A stretch of 64,000 bases of DNA from DATLNF01 sp963765815 (lineage in GTDB: Bacteria > Actinomycetota > Actinomycetes > BP-191): contig CAVXXT010000009.1 of the NCBI GenBank assembly GCA_963765815.1, positions 124,001 through 188,000 of the forward strand, written 5' to 3'. Below the pieces are notes generated by a model. It had not been told where the DNA came from. It saw only the letters and a program-made list of their open reading frames with translations, and made no database searches. Positions 57,219 through 64,000 of the stretch are shown piece by piece. Position 1 is the first letter of the stretch. Each line of letters opens with the position of its first letter. The position numbers were made by a program, and so were the translations under genes.

Positions 57219-58274
57219 ATGGTCTCGTCCCCGATCCCGGAAGCAGGCACCGCACCGCCCGTGGCAGAGCCCGTCCAGACGAAGATCGTGGTTCCCGGCG
57301 CGCACTCGATGGTGAGCCTGCTCGGCCAGCGCGACGAGCTGCTCGACGTCGTCGAGAAGGCGCTGCGCGCCGACGTGCACGTGCGCGGCAACGAGATCAC
57401 CATCACCGGCGCGCCCGACGACAACGCGCTCGCCGTACGTCTCTTCGAAGAGCTCATCGACCTGCTCGGCAAAGGGGAGGTGATCAGCTCGGAGACGGTC
57501 GACCGCGCGATCGGGATGCTGACGACCCGCACTGCCGAGCGTCCGGCCGAGGTGCTGAGCCTCAACATCCTGTCGACGCGCGGCAAGACGATCCGGCCGA
57601 AGACCGTGAACCAGAAGCGGTACGTCGAGGCGATCGACAAGCACACGATCGTCTTCGGCATCGGCCCGGCCGGCACCGGCAAGACCTACCTCGCGATGGC
57701 GAAGGCCGTGCAGGCGCTGCAGGCCAAGCAGGTCAACCGGATCATCCTCACGCGCCCTGCCGTCGAGGCGGGAGAGCGGCTCGGCTTCCTGCCCGGCACG
57801 CTGTTCGACAAGATCGACCCCTACCTGCGCCCGCTGTACGACGCGCTGCACGACATGCTCGACCCCGAGTCGATCCCGCGCCTGATGGCCGCCGGCACCA
57901 TCGAGGTGGCGCCCCTTGCCTACATGAGGGGCCGCTCGTTGAACGATGCGTTCATCATTCTCGACGAGGCGCAGAACACCTCGCCTGAGCAGATGAAGAT
58001 GTTCCTCACCCGGCTCGGCTTCGGGTCGAAGATCGTGGTCACCGGCGACATCACGCAGGTCGACCTCCCGGGCGGGACGCAGAGCGGCCTGCGCGTCGTC
58101 CGCGACATCCTCACCGGCATCGACGACGTGGCGTTCCCGCAGCTGACCTCCGCCGACGTCGTACGCCACAAGCTGGTCGCGGAGATCGTCGACGCCTATG
58201 CGCGGTACGACGAGGAGAACACCGCCCCGAGGTCGGCGAGCCGCGCCGACACCAAACGCCCGAGACGGGGCTGA
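57219..58274 (+). CDS. phoH: PhoH-like ATPase
   Basis: 351 residues. N-terminal KH-like part with VRGNEITITG, then ATPase with Walker A GPAGTGKTY, RPAVEAGERLGFLPG and Walker B FIILDEAQNTS, GDITQVDLP. Cytoplasmic protein linked to RNA handling. It is coupled with ybeY, start 1 base after its stop. Confidence 0.93.
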   Translation: MVSSPIPEAGTAPPVAEPVQTKIVVPGAHSMVSLLGQRDELLDVVEKALRADVHVRGNEITITGAPDDNALAVRLFEELIDLLGKGEVISSETVDRAIGMLTTRTAERPAEVLSLNILSTRGKTIRPKTVNQKRYVEAIDKHTIVFGIGPAGTGKTYLAMAKAVQALQAKQVNRIILTRPAVEAGERLGFLPGTLFDKIDPYLRPLYDALHDMLDPESIPRLMAAGTIEVAPLAYMRGRSLNDAFIILDEAQNTSPEQMKMFLTRLGFGSKIVVTGDITQVDLPGGTQSGLRVVRDILTGIDDVAFPQLTSADVVRHKLVAEIVDAYARYDEENTAPRSASRADTKRPRRG

Positions 58275-58275
58275 G

Positions 58276-58752
58276 ATGGCTGTCTTCGTCGCGAACGAGA
58301 GCGACTGGGTCGTCGACGAGGATGCGCTCGTCGCCCTCGCTCGGCACTCGCTCGAGCAGATGGGCGTCGACCCGCTCGCCGAGCTGTCCGTGCTGCTCGT
58401 CGACGTCGGGGCGATGGAGCGCCTGCACGTGCGGTGGATGGGGGAGCCCGGCCCGACCGACGTGCTCGCCTTCCCGATGGACGAGCTCGACGACGCGCGC
58501 GGTCGCGACGACCACGACCCGTCGCCCGCGCTGCTCGGCGACATCGTGATCTGCCCGGAGGTCGCGGCGGCGCAGGCGAAGTCGGTCGGCCACTCGCTCG
58601 ACGACGAGATGCACGTCCTGTGCGCGCACGGCGTGCTGCACCTGCTCGGCTACGACCACGGCGACCCGGCCGAGGAGCAGGAGATGTTCGGCCATCAGGC
58701 CAAGCTGCTGGCGTCGTGGTCGGCGGCCCGCGCCGCCGGCCCGACCGCGTGA
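58276..58752 (+). CDS. ybeY: Endoribonuclease YbeY
   Basis: Zinc-dependent RNase for 16S 3'-end maturation and ribosome quality control. 158 residues with the metal site HGVLHLLGYDH and the PTDVLAFPMDE stretch. ATG 58276 directly after phoH. Confidence 0.94.
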   Translation: MAVFVANESDWVVDEDALVALARHSLEQMGVDPLAELSVLLVDVGAMERLHVRWMGEPGPTDVLAFPMDELDDARGRDDHDPSPALLGDIVICPEVAAAQAKSVGHSLDDEMHVLCAHGVLHLLGYDHGDPAEEQEMFGHQAKLLASWSAARAAGPTA

Positions 58753-58762
58753 CGAGCCGCCG

Positions 58763-60043
58763 ATGATCGCCACCGACACCTGGCTGCTCGCGCTCGCCGG
58801 CCTGCTGGTCCTGATCGCCGGTGCGTTCGCCTGCGTCGAGACAGCGACGTCGCGAATCTCGCCGACCCGGGTCGAGAAGCTGCAACGCGAGGGACGCAGG
58901 GGCGGCGACGCGCTCGCCCGGATCACCGCAGATCCGCCGCGCTACCTCAACCTGCTGCTGCTGTTCCGCGTCCTCGGCGAGCTCGGCGCGACCTCGATCG
59001 TGGTGCTGGTCGCCAACCGCGAGCTCGACTACGGCAACTGGGTGCTGCTGATCGTCACCGGCGTGATGACGGTCGTGAGCTACATCCTGATCGGTGTGGC
59101 ACCGCGGACCATCGGCGTGCAGCGGGCCGACACGGTGGCGCTGCGGGCCAGCGGCTTCGTCGTCGGACTCACCCGGGTCTTCGGCCCGCTGCCCAAGCTG
59201 CTCATCGTCATCGGCAACGCGCTCACGCCGGGCAAGGGCTTCCCCGACGGGCCCTTCGCGACCGAGTCGGAGCTGCGCGACCTGGTCGACCTGGCCGAGG
59301 AGCGGCAGGTCATCGCCGAGGGTGAGCGCGACATGATCCACTCGGTCTTCGAGCTCGGCGACACCATCGTCCGCGAGGTGATGATCCCGCGCCTCGACAT
59401 CGTGACGATCGAGAAGAACAAGACGGCACGTCAGGCGCTCAACCTCGCGTTGCGCAGCGGCTTCAGCCGCGTGCCGGTCGTCGGCGAGGACGCCGACGAC
59501 GTGGTCGGCATCGTCTACCTGAAGGACCTGGTACGCCGTACCCAGGACGGCAAGGACGAGTGCAAGGTCGACGAGGTCATGCGCCCGCCGACCTTCGTGC
59601 CCGACAGCAAGCCGGTCGACGAGCTGCTGCGGCAGATGCAGTCCGGCCAGATCCACATGGCCGTCGTCGTCGACGAGTACGGCGGCACCGCCGGTCTCGT
59701 CACGATCGAGGACATCATCGAGGAGATCGTCGGCGAGATCGCCGACGAGTACGACAAGGAAGCCCCTTCGGTCGAGATCCTCGACAGCGGCGCGGTCCGC
59801 GTGACGTCGCGTCTTCCGGTCGACGAGGTCAACGAGATGTTCGACGTCGAGCTGCCCACCGACGACGTCGACACGATCGCCGGCCTGCTCGCCTCCGAGC
59901 TCGGCCGCGTGCCGATCCCCGGCGCATCGGTGACCGTGCAGGGCCTGAAGATCACCGCCGAGAGCGCGAAGGGCCGCCGCAACCGGATCGGCACGGTGCT
60001 GATCGAGCGCGTCCCCACGCACGCGTCTCGCGCCGCGGAGTAG
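58763..60043 (+). CDS. CNNM/CBS-domain membrane transporter-like protein (CorC/HlyC)
   Basis: 426 residues. Three or four N-terminal membrane segments form the DUF21 (CNNM) domain, followed by two CBS domains (VIPRLDIVTIEKN to VVGIVYLKDL, and VDEYGGTAGLVTIEDIIEEIVGEI) and a CorC-type C-terminus. These proteins are linked to Mg/Co efflux and magnesium homeostasis. It normally precedes era in actinobacteria; here selD follows on the opposite strand, 3 bases away. Confidence 0.9.
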   Translation: MIATDTWLLALAGLLVLIAGAFACVETATSRISPTRVEKLQREGRRGGDALARITADPPRYLNLLLLFRVLGELGATSIVVLVANRELDYGNWVLLIVTGVMTVVSYILIGVAPRTIGVQRADTVALRASGFVVGLTRVFGPLPKLLIVIGNALTPGKGFPDGPFATESELRDLVDLAEERQVIAEGERDMIHSVFELGDTIVREVMIPRLDIVTIEKNKTARQALNLALRSGFSRVPVVGEDADDVVGIVYLKDLVRRTQDGKDECKVDEVMRPPTFVPDSKPVDELLRQMQSGQIHMAVVVDEYGGTAGLVTIEDIIEEIVGEIADEYDKEAPSVEILDSGAVRVTSRLPVDEVNEMFDVELPTDDVDTIAGLLASELGRVPIPGASVTVQGLKITAESAKGRRNRIGTVLIERVPTHASRAAE

Positions 60044-60046
60044 CCG

Positions 60047-61030
60047 CTACCTGACGGCGAGCAGCGACGCCGAGCGTTCGGTCAAGGTGCCGATCCGCAC
60101 GCCGGGCACGTCGCCCGCGACGAGTAGCCCGCCCGAGGTCTGCGCGTCGGCCAGCAGCAGCCGGGTGATCTCGTCGACGTCCGGCGCCCAGGACGTGTGC
60201 GGGTCGACCCACTCGAGGTTGCGGCGGGTGCCGCCCGAGACGTGACCGGCCAGAGCGGCGTCGCGCGCGCCGTCGAGGTAGGGCACCGCCGACGAGTCGA
60301 TCTCCGCGGTGACACCGCTCGCCCGCGCGAGCTTCAGCAGGTGACCGAGCAGTCCGAAGCCGGTGACGTCCGTCGCGCAGGTGACGCCGGCGGCGACCGC
60401 GGCCGCCGACGAGACGTCGTTCAGCGACACCATCGACTCGACGGCCTGCGCGATCGGCGTACCGGTGGCTTTTTGCATCGTCGTGAGCATGCCGACGCCG
60501 AGCGGCTTGGTGAGCACGAGGGGGTCGCCGGGCAGGCCGGCGTCGTTGCGCAGCAGCCGCGCCGGGTCAGCGGTGCCGACGACGGCCATGCCGTACTTCG
60601 GCTGCGGGTCGTCGACGGTGTGCCCGCCGGCCACCGCGCAGCCCGCCGACCGCGCGATGTCCGCGCCGCCGCGCAGCACCTCGGCGGCGAGCTCGAGGGG
60701 CAACGTCTCCCGCGGCCAGCAGAGCAGGTTGACGGCGAGGAGGGGTACGCCGCCCATCGCGTAGACGTCGCTCAACGCGTTGGCCGCGGCGATGCGGCCC
60801 CAGTCGTAGGCGTCGTCGACCACCGGCGGGAAGAAGTCGACGGTGTGCACGATCGCCCGGCCGTCCAGCCCGATGACGGCCGCGTCGTCGCCGCTGTCGA
60901 GCCCGACCAGCAGCCCGTCAGCAGCAGCGCCGGGCAGCCCGGCGACGATCTGCTCGAGCTCGCCCGGCGGGATCTTGCACGCGCACCCGCCGCCCCGGCT
61001 GAGCTGCGTCAGGCGAACCGCGGACGTCAT
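60047..61030 (-). CDS. selD: Selenophosphate synthetase (Cys form)
   Basis: Makes selenophosphate from selenide and ATP. About 327 residues: the catalytic GGGCACKI carries Cys where some homologues have selenocysteine, followed by DDAAVIGLDG, VTDVTGFGLLGH and AGGHTVDDP. ATG 61030 is used; GTG 61039 is possible. selA, selB and tRNA-Sec are not in the window. Confidence 0.93.
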   Translation of the reverse strand: MTSAVRLTQLSRGGGCACKIPPGELEQIVAGLPGAAADGLLVGLDSGDDAAVIGLDGRAIVHTVDFFPPVVDDAYDWGRIAAANALSDVYAMGGVPLLAVNLLCWPRETLPLELAAEVLRGGADIARSAGCAVAGGHTVDDPQPKYGMAVVGTADPARLLRNDAGLPGDPLVLTKPLGVGMLTTMQKATGTPIAQAVESMVSLNDVSSAAAVAAGVTCATDVTGFGLLGHLLKLARASGVTAEIDSSAVPYLDGARDAALAGHVSGGTRRNLEWVDPHTSWAPDVDEITRLLLADAQTSGGLLVAGDVPGVRIGTLTERSASLLAVR

Positions 61031-61051
61031 GGCAGCCACTCTACGAACCGG

Positions 61052-61366
61052 TCAGCCCCAGCCGGCGGCGCGAAGTCCTGCTGCGGTGAGGCCGGCGAGG
61101 ACGATGACCACCAGGAACGGCAGCCGCAGGAGCAGCGCGACGGCGGCGACCGCGACCGCCGCGACCCGGGCGTCCACCACGAGTCGCGCCCCGTCGGAGA
61201 CCGTCTGCACCACGACCAGCGCGGCCAGCAGCGCGGCCGGCATCAGGGCGAGCACGCGCTGAACCCGGGGGTGCTCGAACTTCTCCGCCGGCACCAGGAA
61301 GCCGGACAGCTTGAGCAGGTAGGAGATGGCGCCGGCGGCGAGGACGGCGATCCACGTGGTCGTCAT
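61052..61366 (-). CDS. azlD: AzlD family branched-chain amino acid exporter small subunit
   Basis: 104 residues, four membrane segments. The AzlD pattern TWIAVLAAGAISYLLKLSGFL and MPAALLAALVV is clear. Overlaps azlC by ATGA, the two forming one transporter. Confidence 0.85.
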   Translation of the reverse strand: MTTTWIAVLAAGAISYLLKLSGFLVPAEKFEHPRVQRVLALMPAALLAALVVVQTVSDGARLVVDARVAAVAVAAVALLLRLPFLVVIVLAGLTAAGLRAAGWG

Positions 61367-62055
61367 CCCGGCTGCCGCGGGGAGCGCTGCCCGGCGACCG
61401 CGGCGACGACGGCGGCGGCGATGACCGGTACGCCGACCGGCGCGACCGGCACCAGCCCGGCCGCGACAGCTGCGCCGGTGAGCGCGACCGCCCGGGCGGT
61501 GCCCGTGTTCAGGCGCGGCCACAGCAGCGCGAGGAACGCCGCTGCGGCGGCAGCGTCGAGCCCGTAGCGGCGCGGGTCGCCGATCGCGTCGCCGATCAGC
61601 GCGCCGACCAGCGTCATCAGGTTCCAGCCGATGAAGATCGTGATGCCGGTCGTCCAGAACCCGGTGGCCTGACCCGCCGGCGTCGGCTGCGCGACGGCGA
61701 CGGCGGTCGACTCGTCGATCGTCAGGTGGGCGGCCGCCAGCCGGCGCAGCCCGCGCGGCCGGACCATGGCGTTGACCTGCAGCGCGTAGAGCCCGTTGCG
61801 CACGCCGAGCAGGCTTGACGCGCCGATCGCCGCGATCGCGCTGCCACCCCCGCCGAGCACGCCGACCAGGGCGAACTGCGAGCCCCCGGTGAAGATGAGC
61901 AACGAGGTGGCACAGGCCTGCAGGACGGTGAGGCCGTTGGCGACCGCGAGTGCTCCGAGGCTCACGCCGTACAGCGCGGTCGGGATGCCGACCGCCAGTC
62001 CTCGGCGTACCGCTGCTCGCCGCGACTGCTCCGCGGCTGCGTCCGCCGCGGCCAT
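61363..62055 (-). CDS. azlC: AzlC family branched-chain amino acid exporter large subunit
   Basis: 230 residues with six or so membrane segments; LLIFTGGSQFALVG and LGVRNGLYALQVN are AzlC marks. Works with AzlD to export branched-chain amino acids (family inference). Confidence 0.87.
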   Translation of the reverse strand: MAAADAAAEQSRRAAVRRGLAVGIPTALYGVSLGALAVANGLTVLQACATSLLIFTGGSQFALVGVLGGGGSAIAAIGASSLLGVRNGLYALQVNAMVRPRGLRRLAAAHLTIDESTAVAVAQPTPAGQATGFWTTGITIFIGWNLMTLVGALIGDAIGDPRRYGLDAAAAAAFLALLWPRLNTGTARAVALTGAAVAAGLVPVAPVGVPVIAAAVVAAVAGQRSPRQPG

Positions 62056-62166
62056 GGCACCTACCTTACGGACCGACAGCGGCCCAGCCGCCTAGGTACG
62101 ACCACTCATGCCGACTCGCGTAGGTCTGCTCAGGTGCCGGATGCTCCCGCCGCCGACCATCGAGTC

Positions 62167-62325
62167 ATGACAAACAACGCAGCTCCTTCGCAGACCCGTA
62201 GCCGCCTGGTCACCGGTGCTCTCGTCCTCCTCGCTGTCGTCGCCGTCGTGCTGGTGCTCATGCCGGGCCTCGCGATGATCGGCCTCTACCTGCTGTTCAC
62301 GATGGGCGGGGGGCAGATCGGATGA
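62167..62325 (+). CDS. Small single-pass membrane protein
   Basis: 52 residues: polar N-terminus, then VTGALVLLAVVAVVLVLMPG and a second hydrophobic stretch. ATG 62167 chosen; the frame continues to GTG 62134. It overlaps the next gene by ATGA, so it is translated with the lipid-like pair and may assist it. Not recognised. Confidence 0.55.
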   Translation: MTNNAAPSQTRSRLVTGALVLLAVVAVVLVLMPGLAMIGLYLLFTMGGGQIG

Positions 62326-62906
62326 CCGGCCTCTACGCCCTCAAGCCGTGGTTCGGCCGGCGGCTCGCGTCGCCGGTCGAGACCCTGACGCGGTACGACG
62401 TGTCGCCGGACGCGGTCACCGCGGCAGGTGTCGCCGCCGCGGCCGCCGCAGCCGGCCTGCTCGCCACGGGGGTGACCGGCGCCGCGCCGGTCGCCGCGGT
62501 CGCCACCCTGCTGGTGCTCCGCCTGGCCTGTGCCAACGTCGACGGCCAGCTCGCGCGACGGCTCGGGCGCACGGGCCTCGCGGCCCGGCGCGGGGCGCTG
62601 GTCAACGAGGTGGGAGACCGGGTCGCCGATCTCCTCCCGCTGCTCGGCCTGGCGATCGCCGGCGCGCCGCATCTCGCCGTCGCGCTGGCCGCGATCGGCG
62701 CGTCGGCGCCGTCCTGGGTGTCGCTGGCTGCTCGCTCCGCGGGTCTGCCGGAGCGGCTGCAGACCGGACCGCTCGGCAAGACCGAGCGCTGCCTGGCCGT
62801 CGCGGTCGCGGCCTCGTCTCCGGATCTGCACGTGCCGATCTGCGTCGTGCTGGGAGTCGGCGGGCTCGTGACGGCGATGCTGCGGTTGCGGCAGGCGTGG
62901 CGATGA
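62322..62906 (+). CDS. CDP-alcohol phosphatidyltransferase-like protein, altered motif
   Basis: 194 residues, membrane helices throughout. The family motif is recognisable as NVDGQLARRLG...GALVNEVGDRVAD but two acidic residues are changed: the first Asp position is Ala and the third is Asn, and the spacer is longer. Either a divergent transferase or a non-catalytic relative. It is paired with a CdsA-like gene, as ynbA/ynbB are in E. coli. Confidence 0.7.
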   Translation: MTGLYALKPWFGRRLASPVETLTRYDVSPDAVTAAGVAAAAAAAGLLATGVTGAAPVAAVATLLVLRLACANVDGQLARRLGRTGLAARRGALVNEVGDRVADLLPLLGLAIAGAPHLAVALAAIGASAPSWVSLAARSAGLPERLQTGPLGKTERCLAVAVAASSPDLHVPICVVLGVGGLVTAMLRLRQAWR

Positions 62907-63694
62907 CCGCGCTGACGACCACGGCCGCTGGGCAGGCGACGGCTCGACCCGCGCGTCGGGAGCCGATCGCGGCCCGGGTGCTGACCTGGGCGGCGTACGG
63001 CCCGCTGCTGACGCTCGGGCTGGTGGCCCGGCCGTTCGGGCCGGTGCTGCTCGCCGCGCTGCTCGGCAGCGTCGTCGCGTGGGAGCTCGGCCGGCTGTGG
63101 GCGCTGCCGCTGCGACACCGCGTGGTGCTGCACGCGGCGGTCATCGCGCTGCCGGCCGCCGGCGACAACCTGCCGCGCGTCGCTCTCGCCGCCGCGGTGG
63201 CGACGGCGCTCGTCGTCGCCGCGGATGGCGACCCGCACGACGCCGCACCTCGCGGGGCTCGGCTGCTCGCGGGGATCGCCTGGGCGGGGGGAGGCTTCAC
63301 CGCGCTGGTCCTGCTCCCGCAGCCGGCCGCCCTGGCCGTGGCCGCAGGTGTCTCGTTCGGTGACGTCGCCGCGTGGTGCGCCGGCAGGTCGTGGGGTCAG
63401 CGCGGGTTCCTCGCCGGGCGGATCTCGGCGCTCTCGCCCGCGAAGACCAGAGCCGGACTCCTCGGCTCCGCCCTCGCAGCGGCAGTCGTCGTCGGTGTCG
63501 TGGCCGGCGCGGATCCCCGGCTCTGGTTGGCCGTCGTCGTCGGCGGCTGCGCGGGCGACCTCGTCGAGTCGGCCGTGAAGCGGCAGGTGGGCGTCAAGGA
63601 CACCGGCACGTGGTTGCCCGGCTTCGGCGGGCTGTGCGATCGCGTCGACTCCCTGCTGCTCGCCGCGCCCCTGGCGCTCCTCCTCGTCGCCTGA
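62903..63694 (+). CDS. CdsA-like phosphatidate cytidylyltransferase family protein
   Basis: 263 residues, about eight membrane segments. The C-terminal signature reads SAVKRQVGVKDTGTWLPGFG followed by GLCDRVDS, matching CdsA except that the His of PGHGG is Phe. Probably makes or uses a CDP-lipid together with the preceding transferase. ATG overlaps the stop of the partner. Confidence 0.78.
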   Translation: MTALTTTAAGQATARPARREPIAARVLTWAAYGPLLTLGLVARPFGPVLLAALLGSVVAWELGRLWALPLRHRVVLHAAVIALPAAGDNLPRVALAAAVATALVVAADGDPHDAAPRGARLLAGIAWAGGGFTALVLLPQPAALAVAAGVSFGDVAAWCAGRSWGQRGFLAGRISALSPAKTRAGLLGSALAAAVVVGVVAGADPRLWLAVVVGGCAGDLVESAVKRQVGVKDTGTWLPGFGGLCDRVDSLLLAAPLALLLVA

Positions 63695-63718
63695 CGTCGC
63701 GGCCGGATGCGGGTCGCC

Positions 63719-64000
63719 TCAGGCGAGACCCTGCTCCACGGCGTACCGGGCGAGCTGCACGCGGTTCGCGAGCTGCAGCTTGGCGAGGGTGCTGGCGACG
63801 TGGTTCTCGACCGTGCGCGGGCTGATGCCCAGCCGGGTCGCGATCTGCTTGCTGGCCATCCCGGTCGCCACCAGCTTGAGCACCTCGGTCTCGCGGGCGG
63901 TCAGCTGCGGGCGCTCCTCGGATTCGTCGCCGCCGGCGAGCCGTCGGTAGGCGCCGAGGACCAGCCCGGCCAGCTGCGACGTGAAGACCGCCTCGCCCCG
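63719..64000 (-). CDS. LuxR-type response regulator, N-terminus outside window
   Basis: The last 93 residues of a regulator; the frame stays open to the window edge. LuxR HTH with LTARETEVLKLVATGMASKQ, GISPRTVENHVASTLAKL and a C-terminal ARYAVEQGLA. Probably a two-component regulator, but the receiver lies outside. Confidence 0.9.
   Translation of the reverse strand, partial: RGEAVFTSQLAGLVLGAYRRLAGGDESEERPQLTARETEVLKLVATGMASKQIATRLGISPRTVENHVASTLAKLQLANRVQLARYAVEQGLA

Noticed and set aside
60960..61030. Selenocysteine codon in selD
   Set aside because: The catalytic position is Cys in GGGCACK; no in-frame TGA is present there.

Overview
The window is 64 kb of very GC-rich DNA from an actinobacterium (Actinomycetota). 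The evidence is the gene order (obg-proB-proA, nadD-rsfS-gpgP/octT-type genes, degV-comEA-comEC, holA-rpsT, lepA-hemW-hrcA-dnaJ-rsmE, phoH-ybeY), heavy use of GTG starts, four-base ATGA/GTGA overlaps between operon genes, a Tat-secreted DUF1501/DUF1800 pair and an LPxTG surface protein. The order resembles the mycobacterial nadD-to-rpsT block. The exact family cannot be fixed from the sequence.

Layout. 0-3.5 kb: 3' end of obgE, then proline genes proB and proA. 3.5-6.9 kb: a small VOC protein, then moxR, a VWA gene and nadD, all riddled with single-base indels. 6.9-12.1 kb: LytR-type wall protein, rsfS, a gpgP-like phosphatase, tRNA-Ala(GGC), a purine permease and an OctT-like acyltransferase. 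12.1-15.0 kb: lone receiver protein, zinc-finger/SDR fusion, secreted protein with a structured leader. 15.1-17.7 kb: leuS behind a leucine leader peptide and an attenuator. 17.9-25.5 kb: LPxTG-anchored M14 carboxypeptidase, degV, plsY, comEA, comEC. 25.5-34.5 kb: a minus-strand, translationally coupled glycan operon that makes a CDP-linked, C-methylated 6-deoxysugar (inferred) and carries two sister glycosyltransferases; it separates comEC from holA. 34.6-36.8 kb: holA, an unknown membrane-linked protein, rpsT. 37.0-41.2 kb: two sister histidine-kinase-like genes with an insertion sequence between them. 41.4-44.5 kb: lepA (ten extra bases) and hemW. 44.6-47.4 kb: DUF1501/DUF1800 pair. 47.5-51.3 kb: CIRCE-hrcA-dnaJ, an XRE regulator/nucleotidyltransferase pair with its own palindromic operator, and rsmE. 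51.4-56.9 kb: sialidase-like secreted protein, an ECF sigma/anti-sigma/lipoprotein operon, and a divergent mucin-like membrane protein. 56.9-60.0 kb: HIT, phoH, ybeY, CNNM/CBS protein. 60.0-64.0 kb: selD, azlCD, a lipid-biosynthesis-like trio, and the 3' end of a LuxR regulator.

Between genes there is a recurrent class of palindrome: perfect or near-perfect stems of 10-19 bp closing loops of about 25-31 nt, several sharing a GAGCACGG-like loop core. No stretch longer than about 300 bases lacks a gene or mobile element. No CRISPR array, prophage or rRNA was seen.

The most interesting items are the intergenic palindrome family, the clustered single-base indels in otherwise conserved genes, the CDP-sugar operon inserted between comEC and holA, the regulator/nucleotidyltransferase pair inserted in the dnaJ-rsmE operon, and the paired kinases with degraded ATP-binding motifs around an IS with doubled end motifs.
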